This document shows positions 12,525 through 21,299 of a DNA stretch of 64,000 bases, piece by piece (the first letter of the stretch is position 1; every line of letters begins with the position of its first letter). This DNA comes from Alphaproteobacteria bacterium. Its GTDB lineage: Bacteria; Pseudomonadota; Alphaproteobacteria; CACIAM-22H2. The stretch covers positions 1 to 64,000 of the forward strand of contig JAEULA010000032.1 in the NCBI GenBank assembly GCA_016793165.1, read 5' to 3'. The translations under genes were made by a program, and so were the position numbers. The notes beneath the pieces are model-generated. The model was not told the DNA's origin. It saw only the letters and a program-made list of their open reading frames with translations, and ran no database searches.

Positions 12525-12530
12525 AATATA
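12525..12530 (-). promoter_or_regulatory. rimP: Candidate -10 box of the rimP operon
   Basis: TATATT on the minus strand, 29 bp before the rimP ATG. It occurs in a locally AT-rich patch in a very GC-rich region, which makes it stand out. No good -35 is found at 16-18 bp. The same CTATATT string occurs before the candidate sRNA (12712) and before fur (31020). Confidence 0.4.
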
Positions 12531-12631
12531 GAGCGCTAATCCGGTTCCCGGCGCCGTGAATCGGGACATGCCGCTCGCGTTCAGGTCCCCGGCGAGGCGC
12601 CAGCCCGGCGATCAGCCAGAAGGCGCCAAAC

Positions 12632-12658
12632 AAAAAAGCCGGCCGGTCGGCCAGCTTT
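12632..12658 (-). terminator. Strong hairpin terminator upstream of rimP
   Basis: Arms 12635-12644 and 12649-12658 form a 10-position stem with one C-A mismatch and a 4-nt loop, followed on the minus strand by six T (12637-12632). The plus strand also has a T-rich run after the stem, so it could act both ways, but no plus-strand gene ends here. It would end the candidate sRNA before rimP. Confidence 0.75.
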
Positions 12659-12705
12659 CTTTTTCTTATCGGCGCTGGCCTTCACCGAGGCCTAAGCGTT
12701 GAGCG
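12632..12705 (-). ncRNA. Candidate small RNA upstream of the rimP operon
   Basis: About 74 nt on the minus strand, between a promoter-like pair (-35 TTGCTT at 12739-12734, 16-bp spacer, -10 TATATT at 12717-12712) and a strong Rho-independent terminator. Two stem-loops can be drawn. The first, at 12698-12673, pairs CGCT-GGCC with GGCC-AGCG around an 8-nt loop with a 2-nt bulge. The second is the terminator. An A-rich single strand (GATAAGAAAAAGAAAG) lies between them. No convincing coding frame is present. It is not a known family that I recognise; it could instead be the tail of an unrecognised short leader transcript. Confidence 0.4.
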
Positions 12706-12711
12706 GCGCGG

Positions 12712-12739
12712 AATATAGGCTTCCGGCGCCACCAAGCAA
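12712..12739 (-). promoter_or_regulatory. Promoter-like pair for the candidate sRNA
   Basis: -35 TTGCTT (12739-12734), 16-bp spacer, -10 TATATT (12717-12712) on the minus strand, about 7 bp before the predicted start near 12705. The rest of the 12,497-12,940 gap (444 bp) holds, besides this, the rimP -10 box and the terminator; on the plus side it must hold the promoter of the alpha-2-macroglobulin gene, which I cannot place. Confidence 0.4.
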
Positions 12740-12940
12740 GCGAATTAACGCCCGCCCTGGGCAAGGCCGGCGTGGCGTCGGCCGCGTCCCGGCCGCTCGC
12801 GCCGGGACCCCGCGGCAGGCGCCGCCATCGCACGGAAAACGTGACGCGGACGTCGAGTTTCCACAATCTGGCGCAACTCTCCCGCATCATCGTGGTGTCC
12901 GGGGCCGTCCCCATCGCCGTTCCATCGCCGAGGCCGTTTC

Positions 12941-15900
12941 ATGCGTGAGCTCTTCCGCCGCGTTGCCGTCTCCCTCTGGATCGCCGCCGCCCTCGTCGGC
13001 ATCGCGTCGCCGTCGCCGGCGCAGACGCAGGCGCCGACCGCGGCCGAGGCGCCGCGTTTCGCCTTCCAGCGCCTCGATGTCGACCAGAGCGGATTGCAGC
13101 CGCGGGTCTGCCTGCAGTTCACCCAGCCGCTGCGACGCGAAGGCGTGCGTTACCTCGACTACATCGCGGTCTCGCCCCAGGCGCGGCCGGCGGTCGCGGT
13201 CGACGGCAACCGGCTCTGCGTCACCGGCCTCGCCTACGGCACCGACTACGAGATCGACTTGCGCCCCGGCCTGCCGGGCGCCGGCGAGCAGCGCCTGGTC
13301 GCGGCCGAGAAGGTGCCCGTGACGCTCACGGCGCGGCCGCCGGTCGTCACCTTCACCGGCGGCGGGCGCGTGCTCGTGCGCTCGTCGAGCATTGGCCTGC
13401 CGATCACGACGGTGAACGTGCCCGAGGTTTCGGTGCGCGTGTTCCGCGTCGGCGAGCGCGGCTTCGCGGCCGTGCGCGAGGAGTTCCGCCAGAACGAGCG
13501 GCGCGCCTATCCCTATGCCCTGGAGCGCATGCGCGACGACATGGGCTCGCTCGTCTGGCAGGGCACGCTCGCCGTCGACAACCAGGCCAATCGCGAGGTC
13601 GTCACCGCCTTCCCGATCGCCGAGGTGATCAAGGACAAGAAGCCGGGCATCTACTGGGTCGTCGCCAGCGACGCCACGCGCGGCGGCGGCGACGACGACG
13701 AGACGCGCTGGAGCCGCACCTATGCGGCGCAATGGGTCGTGGCGACCGATCTCGGCATCAGCGTCGTGCGCGGCGCCGACGGACTCAACGTCTTCGTGCG
13801 CGACTACGGCAGTGCCAAGCCCGTCGGCGACGTCGAGCTGATGCTGGTCGCGCGCAACAACGAGGAGCTCGGCCGCGCGCGCACCGACGCCGGGGGCCGC
13901 GCCACCTTCGCGCCCGGTCTGATCCGCGGCGGCGCCTCGTCCGCGCCGGTCGCCGTGATGGCCTTCGGGCCCGGCGAGGACTTCACGGTCGTCGATCTCG
14001 ACCGCCCGGCCTTCGATCTTTCCGACCGCGGCGTCGAGGGGCGGGCGCCGCCGGGCGCCGTCGACGTCTTCGCCTGGACCGAGCGCGGCATCTATCGCCC
14101 CGGCGAGAGCGTCGAGTTCGCGGCGGTGCTGCGCGACGCGGCGGGCCGCGCGAGCCCCGGCCTGCCGACGCAACTCGTGCTGCGCCGTCCCAACGGCACC
14201 GAGGCCCGGCGCTTCGTGCTCGCGGCCGATGCCACGGGCGCGCTGCGCCAGACGATCCCGCTGTCGCCGACCTCGGCGCGCGGGCTTTGGAGCGCCGAGC
14301 TGCTGATCGATCCCACGGCGCCGCCCGTCGGCCGCGCGCGCTTCGAGGTCGAGGATTTCGTGCCGCAGAAGCTGAAGGTCGAGCTCGCTCCCAAGGCGAC
14401 CGCCTATGGCGCCGGCGAGACGGTCGCGATCGACGTCAACGCGCGCTTCCTGTACGGCGCGCCGGCGGCGGACCTCGCCACCGAGGCCGAGGCGCAGATC
14501 GAGTTCGATCCCGATCCCTATCCGCAGCATCGCGGCTATTTCTTCGGGCACGAGCGCGAGCGCGCCGAGTTCCCGGCCTTCGAGATCAAGGTCGAGAAGA
14601 CGGACGCGCAGGGCCGGGCCACGGCCACGGGCCAGGTCCCCGACATCGCCGCGATCACGCGCCCGCTGCGCGCGATCGCGCGCGTCGGCGTGCTCGAGCC
14701 GGGCGGCCGCGCGACCAGCGATACGACGACGCTGCGGCTGAAGGGCTCGCCGGTGCAGCTCGGCCTCAAGCCGCTGTTCACGACTGCGCGCAACTGGTGG
14801 GACGGCGGCGAGCGCCTGACGGTGCCCTGGGATTCCACCGCGCGCTTCGAGCTGATCGCGATCGACGCCGACGGCAAGCGCGTGGAGGCGCCGGCCGTCG
14901 AGTGGCGCCTGATCCGCGAGGAGGTGCTGTGGAACTGGATCCGCAACCAGAACGCCTGGCGCTACGAGGAGGTCGTGCGCGAGCGCGTCGTGGCGAGCGG
15001 GCGGTCCGCGGTCGCGGCGGATCGCGTCGCCGATGTCGCGGCGGACGTGACCTGGGGCCGCCATCGGCTCGAGGTCCGCGTTCCAGGCAACGACCGCGCG
15101 CAGACCTCGGTGCGCTTCTACGCGGGTTGGGGCGGCGGCGACGTCGACAAGACGCCGGACAAGCTCGACGTGCTCGCCGACAAGGCGAGCTATGTGGCGG
15201 GCGAGACGGCCAGGCTCCGCATCGACGCGAGCTACGCGGGAGAGGCGAGCGTGCTGGTCGCCACCGATCGGATCCATGCCGCGATCAACGTGACCGTGCC
15301 CGCCGGCGGCACCACCGTCGACATCCCGACCTCGGCCGACTGGGGCCCCGGCGCCTATGCGCTGGTGACGCTGATCCGCCCGCTCGAGCCGGCCCGCGCG
15401 ACCCGCGCGCCGGTGCGCGCGATCGGGCTCGCCTGGCTCGGGCTCGACACCAGCGCGCGCAAGCTCGCGGTAGCGATCGAGGCACCGCAGGTCATCCGTC
15501 CGCGCGGCAAGGTCGAGGTCGGCCTGCGCGTCGCCGGCGCCAACGGCGGCACGCGCGTCACGCTGGCCGCGGTCGACGAGGGCATCCTGCAGCTCACGCG
15601 CTACCGCACGCCAGACCCGCACGGCCATGTCTTCGGCAAGCGCCGGCTCGGCCTCGAGCTGCGCGACGACTACGGCCGCCTCATCGACGGCCATGCGGGA
15701 ACGCGCGGCGCGATCCGGCAGGGCGGCGACTCGCTCGGCGGCAAGGGCCTCGAGGTCGTGCCGGTGAAGATCGTCTCGCTCTTCCAGGGGCCGCTGACGC
15801 TCGATGCCGACGGCCGCACCAAGGTGACGTTCGACATCCCGGACTTCGTCGGCGAGCTGCGCCTGATGGCGGTGGCCTGGGACGCGGAGCGGGTGGGCAA

Positions 15901-17785
15901 CGGCGAGGGGCGCATGACCGTGCGCGACGCGCTGGTGGCCGACGCGACCTTCCCGCGCTTCATGGCGCCGGGCGACGAGAGCCGCGTCAGCGTCTGGCTG
16001 CACAACGTCGAGGGCGCGGCGGGCGCGTACCGCATCACCTGGCGCACCGACGGGCCGGTCGCGATCTCCGCCGGCGCCACGCAGACGGTGAACCTTGCCG
16101 CCAACGCGCGCCAGCTGCTGACCTGGCCGCTGGTCGCAGGCGAGCTCGGCGTCACCACCTTCACCATGCAGGTGAGCGGCCCGGCCGGATTCTCGATCGC
16201 GCGCGAGTGGCAGATGGAGGTCCGTCCGGCGCAGGCGCCGACCACGCAGGCGCGCGTCGAGCGCGTCGTAGCGGGCGGCAGCCTCGCCATCGATCCGCGC
16301 GAGCTCGCTTCCTACGTGCCGGGCTCGGTGAAGGCCTCGGTGGAGGTCGCCTCGTGGCGCGGCTTCGACGTGCCCGCGATCCTGCGGGCGCTCGACCGCT
16401 ATCCCTACGGCTGCCTGGAGCAGACGACGAGCCGCGCCTTCCCGCTGCTGTACTTCAACGAGGCCTCGGTGCTGATCGGTGCCCGCGAGGACAAGGCGAT
16501 CGAGCGGCGCGTGCAGGACGCGATCTGGCGCGTGCTCGACATGCAGCGCGGCGACGGCGGCTTCGGCCTCTGGGGCCCGACCGACGACTACGCGCTGTCG
16601 TGGCTGCAGGTCTACGCGATCGACTTCCTGCTCAGCTCCAAGAAGATGAACATGACGGTGCCGGACGAGGCGCTGCGCCGGGCGGTCGGCTGGCTGCGCA
16701 GCGCGGCGTCGCAGCTCGAGGGCAACGACGAGGCGCGCGCCTACGCGCTCTACGTCCTCGCCCGCGAGGGGCGCGCCGACCTCGGCACGCTGCGCTACGT
16801 CAACGACGTCCGCGCGGGGCAGTACCAGAACCCGCTGATGCTGGCGCAGCTCGGCGCCGCGCTGCAGCTCAGCGGCGACGGCAACCGCGCCGACGTGCTG
16901 TTCGGTCGCGCGGTGCGCGCGCTCGACGCCACGCTGCAGCGCACGGACCGCCGCTCCTTCGACTACTACGGCAGCCCGATGCGCGACCTCGCGGGCACGG
17001 TCGCCGCCGCGGCGACGGCGGACCGCGCGGCGACGCTCGACCTGCTGTTCCGGCGCTTCGGCGACACGCTGCGCCTGCCGCAGCTCGACCAGACCACGAC
17101 CCAGGAGAAGTCGTGGATGCTGCTGGCCACGCATGCGATGGCGCAGCGCGGCGCGCCGATCGACGTCGAGGCCGACGGTCAGGGCGTGAGCGGCAAGTCG
17201 CGAGCGATCTTCGACCTGCAGCCGGCGCAGCTGCAGCGCGGCTTCACGCTGAACAACCGCAGCGACCGCGACGTCTATGCGACGACGACGATCACGGGCG
17301 TGCCGCGCGCACCGCTGCCCGCGGCGAACCGGCGCCTCACCGTCGAGCGCAGCTTCTACACGCTCGCCGGCGAGAAGGCGGATCTCGCCAAGCTCCGCCA
17401 GAACGACCGCGTGGTGGTGTGGATCGAGGTCGGCGGCTTCAACGATGCCGACAAGCGGGCCGCGGCCGACGTCGCCGTCATGGATCTGCTGCCGGCGGGT
17501 CTCGAGATCGAGGCCGTGCTGCGGCGCATGGACGACGACGGCAACACGCCGTTCAAGTTCCTCGGCACCGCGACCAAACTCGCCACGCGCGAGGCGCGCG
17601 ACGACCGTTTCGTCGCCGCCGTGCGCGTCAGCGACCTCGACGAGCCGGAGGCGCGCATGGGCTACATCGCGCGCGCCATCACGCCGGGCCGTTACGTGCT
17701 GCCGGGCGTGCAGGTCGAGGACATGTACCGGCCCGAGCTGTTCGCGCGCTCGGCCGCGGGGCGCGTCGACATCGCGCCGCGCTGA
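12941..17785 (+). CDS. Alpha-2-macroglobulin family protein
   Basis: 1614 aa, the usual size of bacterial A2M of the YfhM kind. Periplasmic broad-spectrum protease trap that pairs with PbpC. N-terminal signal peptide (about 1-29, cut after SPAQ-like residues) without a lipobox Cys, so it is predicted soluble and not a lipoprotein. Repeated macroglobulin beta-sandwich domains follow. The thioester motif is YPYGCLEQTTSR with Cys1158 and Gln1161, so the bait-linked thioester is intact. The thioester domain helices continue to about 1400, followed by the receptor-binding-like C-terminal domain. The pbpC gene follows 122 bp downstream on the same strand. Confidence 0.95.
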   Translation: MRELFRRVAVSLWIAAALVGIASPSPAQTQAPTAAEAPRFAFQRLDVDQSGLQPRVCLQFTQPLRREGVRYLDYIAVSPQARPAVAVDGNRLCVTGLAYGTDYEIDLRPGLPGAGEQRLVAAEKVPVTLTARPPVVTFTGGGRVLVRSSSIGLPITTVNVPEVSVRVFRVGERGFAAVREEFRQNERRAYPYALERMRDDMGSLVWQGTLAVDNQANREVVTAFPIAEVIKDKKPGIYWVVASDATRGGGDDDETRWSRTYAAQWVVATDLGISVVRGADGLNVFVRDYGSAKPVGDVELMLVARNNEELGRARTDAGGRATFAPGLIRGGASSAPVAVMAFGPGEDFTVVDLDRPAFDLSDRGVEGRAPPGAVDVFAWTERGIYRPGESVEFAAVLRDAAGRASPGLPTQLVLRRPNGTEARRFVLAADATGALRQTIPLSPTSARGLWSAELLIDPTAPPVGRARFEVEDFVPQKLKVELAPKATAYGAGETVAIDVNARFLYGAPAADLATEAEAQIEFDPDPYPQHRGYFFGHERERAEFPAFEIKVEKTDAQGRATATGQVPDIAAITRPLRAIARVGVLEPGGRATSDTTTLRLKGSPVQLGLKPLFTTARNWWDGGERLTVPWDSTARFELIAIDADGKRVEAPAVEWRLIREEVLWNWIRNQNAWRYEEVVRERVVASGRSAVAADRVADVAADVTWGRHRLEVRVPGNDRAQTSVRFYAGWGGGDVDKTPDKLDVLADKASYVAGETARLRIDASYAGEASVLVATDRIHAAINVTVPAGGTTVDIPTSADWGPGAYALVTLIRPLEPARATRAPVRAIGLAWLGLDTSARKLAVAIEAPQVIRPRGKVEVGLRVAGANGGTRVTLAAVDEGILQLTRYRTPDPHGHVFGKRRLGLELRDDYGRLIDGHAGTRGAIRQGGDSLGGKGLEVVPVKIVSLFQGPLTLDADGRTKVTFDIPDFVGELRLMAVAWDAERVGNGEGRMTVRDALVADATFPRFMAPGDESRVSVWLHNVEGAAGAYRITWRTDGPVAISAGATQTVNLAANARQLLTWPLVAGELGVTTFTMQVSGPAGFSIAREWQMEVRPAQAPTTQARVERVVAGGSLAIDPRELASYVPGSVKASVEVASWRGFDVPAILRALDRYPYGCLEQTTSRAFPLLYFNEASVLIGAREDKAIERRVQDAIWRVLDMQRGDGGFGLWGPTDDYALSWLQVYAIDFLLSSKKMNMTVPDEALRRAVGWLRSAASQLEGNDEARAYALYVLAREGRADLGTLRYVNDVRAGQYQNPLMLAQLGAALQLSGDGNRADVLFGRAVRALDATLQRTDRRSFDYYGSPMRDLAGTVAAAATADRAATLDLLFRRFGDTLRLPQLDQTTTQEKSWMLLATHAMAQRGAPIDVEADGQGVSGKSRAIFDLQPAQLQRGFTLNNRSDRDVYATTTITGVPRAPLPAANRRLTVERSFYTLAGEKADLAKLRQNDRVVVWIEVGGFNDADKRAAADVAVMDLLPAGLEIEAVLRRMDDDGNTPFKFLGTATKLATREARDDRFVAAVRVSDLDEPEARMGYIARAITPGRYVLPGVQVEDMYRPELFARSAAGRVDIAPR

Positions 17786-17816
17786 GGCGGGCGGTGGTCC
17801 TGCGGCGACATCCCGG

Positions 17817-17894
17817 CTCCGACCCGCCCCCGCATGGGGGAGGCGAGACTGCTCCCTCGCTTCCCCGGGGCGGGGCGACGGGGAGCGGTCGGAG
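17817..17894. repeat. Inverted repeats between the A2M gene and pbpC
   Basis: The 122-bp gap holds CTCCGACC (17817-17824) facing GGTCGGAG (17887-17894), and inside them smaller palindromes such as CCCCC-GCAT-GGGGG. There is no T-run. It looks like a composite palindromic element; a role in mRNA stability between the two genes is possible. Confidence 0.4.
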
Positions 17895-17907
17895 ACTGAG
17901 GCGCCGG

Positions 17908-19956
17908 ATGCGGGCGGCGCTCGCGGCGTGCGCGCTCGCCGCCGCGAGCGCCGTCGTCGCCGACCGCGCTCTTCCGCCCGATCTTTCGCGTGCCGGCGAG
18001 ACCTCGACGCTCGTCGTCGACAAGGACGATCGCCTGCTGCGCGCGTTCACGACGGCGGACGGCAAGTGGCGGCTCGCGGCGTCGCCGGCCGATGTCGACC
18101 CGCGCTATCTGGCGATGCTGCAGGCCTACGAGGATCGGCGTTTCGCGCATCATCCGGGCATCGATCCGCTCGCGCTGCTGCGCGCCGGCGTCCAGGCGGT
18201 GACGAGCGGGCGCGTCGTCTCCGGCGGTTCGACGCTGACGATGCAGACCGCGCGGCTGCTGGAGCCGCGGCCGCGCACCGTCGGCGCGAAGCTGATCGAG
18301 ATCGGCCGCGCGCTGCAGCTCGAGACGCGGCTCACCAAGGACGAGATCCTGCAGCGCTACCTCACGCTGGCGCCCTATGGCGGCAACATCGAGGGCGTGC
18401 GTGCCGCCTCGCTGGCCTGGCTGGGCAAGGAGCCGAAGCGCCTCACCCTCGGCGAGGCGGCGCTGCTCGTGGTGATGCCGCAATCGCCCGAGCGCACGCG
18501 TCCCGACCGCGATCCCGCCGCGGCGCGCGCGGCGCGCGACAAGGTGCTGCGCGTGCTCGCCGAGCGCGGTGCCATCACCGCGCGCGAGGCGCAGGAGGGC
18601 ATGCAGGAGCCGGTGCCCGCCCGTCGACTGGCGCTGCCCTTCAACGCGCCGCATCTCGCCGAGACGCTGCGCGCGGAGCATCCGCCCGGCGCGCGCATCG
18701 CCACGACGATCGATCGCGCGCTGCAGCTCCAGGCCGAACAGCTCGCCGCGCGCGAGCAGGGCTTCTTCGCCGATGCCGGCAACGTCGCCATCGTCGTCGT
18801 CGAGAACGCGACGCGCGCCGTGCGCGCCTGGGTCGCGGGTGCGGACTTCCACGGCGAGGCCGGCCAGGTCGATCTCGTGCGCGCGCGCCGCTCGCCGGGA
18901 TCGGCACTCAAGCCCTTCCTCTACGGCCTCGCCTTCGACGAGGGCTGGCTGCATCCCGAGACGAAGATCGCCGACGTCGCGACGCGCTTCGGCGATTTCG
19001 CGCCGCGCAATTTCGATCGCGGCTACCAGGGCGAGGTGACGGCGCGCGCCGCCCTGCAGCAGTCCCTCAACGTGCCCGCCGTCGCCGTGCTCGACCGGCT
19101 CGGGCCGACGCGCTTCGTGCAGGCACTGATGCTCTCGGGCGCCGCGCTCGAGTTCGATCGCCGCTCGCTCGAGGCGCCGAGCCTGCCGGTGATCCTCGGC
19201 GGCGTCGGCATCAGCCTCGCCGACCTGACGATGCTCTATGCCGGCATCGCCGAGGACGGCCGCGCGCGGCCGCTGCGCCTGCGCCGCGACGCGCCCGAGG
19301 ACGGCATCGGCACGCGCTTCCTCGAGCCCGCCTCGGCGCTGTGGCTGCGCGAGATCCTGCGCGGCGTGACGCCGCCCGAACCCTACGCGCAGCGCAGCGG
19401 CCTCAGGCCCATCGCCTACAAGACCGGCACGTCCTACGGCTTCCGCGACGCGCTTGCCGTCGGCTTCTCGAAGCGCTGGACCATCGGCGTCTGGGTCGGC
19501 CGCGCCGACGGCACGCCGCGCCCCGGCCAATACGGCCGCACCGCCGCCGCGCCCATCCTGTTCAAGACCTTCGACCTGCTGCCGAGCGAGCCGCCGTCGC
19601 CGGAGCCGATCCTGCGCGCCCCGCCGCCGCCCCGCGCGCTCGCGCGCCTCGTGCCGCGCGCCGTCGCCGACCAGCCCTGGCGCGACGACGCGCGCGGCGT
19701 CGCGATCCTCTTCCCGCCCGACGGCGCGACGGTCGAGCTTGAGCGCGTCGGCGACGAGCTCGTGCCGCTCGCTCTCAAGGCCGAGGGCGGCCGCGGCCGG
19801 CTCACCTGGATCGTCGACGGCCGCCCGCTGGGCGCCGGCTCGCGCTTCGATGCGCCGACCTACACGCCCGAGAGCGAAGGCTTCCTGCGCCTCGTCGTCG
19901 TCGACGAATCCGGCGACAGCGCCCACGCCACCGTGCGCGTCGTGACGCCGCGGTAG
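17908..19956 (+). CDS. pbpC: Penicillin-binding protein 1C
   Basis: 682 aa from the ATG at 17908 (E. coli PbpC is about 770). Bifunctional class A-type peptidoglycan synthase. N-terminal signal anchor (about 1-20). Transglycosylase domain with EDRRFAHHPGID (Glu75 catalytic) and GGSTLTMQTARLL. Transpeptidase domain with SPGSALKPF (SxxK), an SLN-type motif in QQSLNVPAV, and KTGTS. The C-terminal BiPBP_C domain (about 585-682, LFPPDGATVEL and WIVDGRPLG) is specific for PbpC. The open frame runs far upstream inside the A2M gene, but the protein begins after that gene ends. Pairing with A2M is conserved. Confidence 0.95.
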   Translation: MRAALAACALAAASAVVADRALPPDLSRAGETSTLVVDKDDRLLRAFTTADGKWRLAASPADVDPRYLAMLQAYEDRRFAHHPGIDPLALLRAGVQAVTSGRVVSGGSTLTMQTARLLEPRPRTVGAKLIEIGRALQLETRLTKDEILQRYLTLAPYGGNIEGVRAASLAWLGKEPKRLTLGEAALLVVMPQSPERTRPDRDPAAARAARDKVLRVLAERGAITAREAQEGMQEPVPARRLALPFNAPHLAETLRAEHPPGARIATTIDRALQLQAEQLAAREQGFFADAGNVAIVVVENATRAVRAWVAGADFHGEAGQVDLVRARRSPGSALKPFLYGLAFDEGWLHPETKIADVATRFGDFAPRNFDRGYQGEVTARAALQQSLNVPAVAVLDRLGPTRFVQALMLSGAALEFDRRSLEAPSLPVILGGVGISLADLTMLYAGIAEDGRARPLRLRRDAPEDGIGTRFLEPASALWLREILRGVTPPEPYAQRSGLRPIAYKTGTSYGFRDALAVGFSKRWTIGVWVGRADGTPRPGQYGRTAAAPILFKTFDLLPSEPPSPEPILRAPPPPRALARLVPRAVADQPWRDDARGVAILFPPDGATVELERVGDELVPLALKAEGGRGRLTWIVDGRPLGAGSRFDAPTYTPESEGFLRLVVVDESGDSAHATVRVVTPR

Positions 19957-19965
19957 ATCGACGTC

Positions 19966-20298
19966 TCAGCCCAAGCGCAATAACCGCTTCGTCGTTGCGG
20001 CGACGCGCTGCATCACCGCCGGGCCGACGGCGCCATCGAACGCCGCTTCCCTGTCCCGCCAGGCGACGGTGCGGAGCTGGTGGCAGAGGATCACGCGCTG
20101 CAGATCCCCCTTCGGCGCCGGCACTTCCGTCGCGTAGCCCTTCGGCTTGGTGGTCAGCGGCGCGATGATCGCGAGGCCTGATGCCTCGTTGAAGCTTCGC
20201 TCAGTCAGCACGAGGCACGGCCTTCTTCCGGCCTGTTCGTGGCCGGCGATGGGATCCAGCGACAGCCACCACACTTCGCCGCGGTCGGGAACTCTCAT
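19966..20298 (-). CDS. PemK/MazF-family mRNA interferase toxin (ChpB-like)
   Basis: 110 aa, the normal size. The fold signatures of ChpB/PemK are present: RGEVWWLSLDPIAGHEQAGRRP at the start, PCLVLTERSFNEASGLAIIAPLTT, and VILCHQLRTVAWRDR. Such toxins cleave mRNA, and the matching antitoxin blocks them. The stop is 9 bp from the pbpC stop, so the two genes converge with almost no gap. The start at 20298 lies inside the 3' part of the antitoxin frame. Confidence 0.92.
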   Translation of the reverse strand: MRVPDRGEVWWLSLDPIAGHEQAGRRPCLVLTERSFNEASGLAIIAPLTTKPKGYATEVPAPKGDLQRVILCHQLRTVAWRDREAAFDGAVGPAVMQRVAATTKRLLRLG

Positions 20299-20560
20299 CG
20301 TCGATCACCTCGGGCCCGACATCGCGGCCCCATGCGAGTTCGCTGTCGGGCCCGATGCGCGCGAAGCTCTTGACGATGGCGTCATGGGTCGGCGTCGCCT
20401 CGGTCCCGGGCTCCACCACGATCCGACCCGGCTCCAGGATGAACGTCACGGGCGATCCTTCGCGCAGCCCGAGCTGCGCGAGATACGCGGCCGGCGGGCG
20501 CAGCGTCAGGCTGTTGCCCTGGCGGACCACTTTCTTCTGGGTTCGGGGTGTATCGACCAT
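20201..20560 (-). CDS. AbrB/MazE-type antitoxin (ChpS-like), unusually overlapping the toxin
   Basis: 119 aa. The N-terminal swapped-hairpin AbrB domain (about 8-50: VVRQGNSLTLRPPAAYLAQL, LREGSPVTFILEPGRIVVEP) binds DNA and represses the operon. Residues 51-85 form the toxin-binding arm (DAIVKSFARIGPDSELAWG). The first 88 codons look normal; the remaining 31 lie over the toxin frame, giving a 98-nt overlap, and are rich in Arg. Antitoxins of this type usually stop at the toxin ATG. Either a small frameshift removed that stop (TGA at 20297-20295 is in another frame) or the tail is real. A perfect palindrome sits directly before the ATG. Confidence 0.85.
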   Translation of the reverse strand: MVDTPRTQKKVVRQGNSLTLRPPAAYLAQLGLREGSPVTFILEPGRIVVEPGTEATPTHDAIVKSFARIGPDSELAWGRDVGPEVIDDESSRPRRSVVAVAGSHRRPRTGRKKAVPRAD

Positions 20561-20572
20561 GTGTAATTACAC
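20561..20572. promoter_or_regulatory. Palindromic operator of the toxin-antitoxin operon
   Basis: GTGTAATTACAC is a perfect 12-bp palindrome that ends exactly where the antitoxin ATG begins (20560). It is the only AT-rich spot nearby and contains a TGTAAT that could be a -10, which would make the mRNA nearly leaderless. AbrB-type antitoxins bind such palindromes; binding here would block both promoter and start codon. Confidence 0.6.
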
Positions 20573-20591
20573 GGTGATCACGCCCGGCGCG

Positions 20592-21188
20592 TCACGTCAA
20601 GTGCGCAGCGATCAGTGGCGCCACGTCCTCCGGGTCGTCGTTCGCGAAGCTGTGCGTGCCGCCGGCGATCACGTGCAGCTGCGCGTTGGGGAGGCGCGCG
20701 CGCAAATGCTCGCCGACGGAGATCGGGCTGATCGGATCGTCGTCGCCCCAGAGCAGCAGCGTGGGCATGGCGAGGTGTTCGACCGGCAGCTCGCGCGCGG
20801 CGGCCGGCGCTGTGATCCAGGCGGCGGCGTTCGGGTGGCTCGCGCGATAGCCGGGGCGCCAATCGCTGGCGCCGAAGCGGGCCATGTCGACGCCGGCGGA
20901 GGTCGCGGTCAGGACGAGGCGGCGTACGCGATCGGGGCGGGCGAGCGCGAGGCGGGCGGCGATCACGCCGCCCATGGATTGCGCGACGAGGTCCACGGGC
21001 TCGGCGATCGTCTCGTCGACGAGCCGCACGAGATCGTCGAGGCTCGCGACGCGCGGGTCATGCGGCTCGTCGCCGAGGCCGGGCCAGGCGAAGTAGCGCT
21101 TGGGCCGCTCGGGTGGCAGGCGCTCACCCACCGGCCGCCAGAACGCGGCGGATCCGCCGGCGCCGGGCAGGAACAGGATCGGTGTCAT
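20592..21188 (-). CDS. Alpha/beta hydrolase
   Basis: 198 aa from the ATG at 21188 (MTPILFLPGAGGSAAFWRPV), which is the typical start; the open frame continues 27 codons upstream without a family match. Fold motifs: oxyanion loop LPGAGG, nucleophile elbow AQSMGG (Ser about 68), the acid in LLLWGDDDPISP, and His in GGTHSF. Short for the family because the cap region is small. Substrate unknown; small esters are likely. Sits between the toxin-antitoxin pair and trmB. Confidence 0.85.
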   Translation of the reverse strand: MTPILFLPGAGGSAAFWRPVGERLPPERPKRYFAWPGLGDEPHDPRVASLDDLVRLVDETIAEPVDLVAQSMGGVIAARLALARPDRVRRLVLTATSAGVDMARFGASDWRPGYRASHPNAAAWITAPAAARELPVEHLAMPTLLLWGDDDPISPISVGEHLRARLPNAQLHVIAGGTHSFANDDPEDVAPLIAAHLT

Positions 21189-21299
21189 CGGATGCGACGA
21201 TAGCGTGCCCGCGATGTCGCGAGAATCCGGGACCGGGCCATTCGCTTCGACCGCGATTGTGGGTCGCATAAGCCGGGCCGATCGACGAAGGCGGATCGC

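Noticed and set aside
12666..12914. 82-codon open frame before the terminator on the minus strand
   Set aside because: Arg/Trp-rich with no start signal and no family match; it overlaps the sRNA promoter and the A2M leader.
12887..17134. Long minus-strand open frame across the A2M gene
   Set aside because: Codon-position shadow of the A2M gene; no signal, no family motifs.
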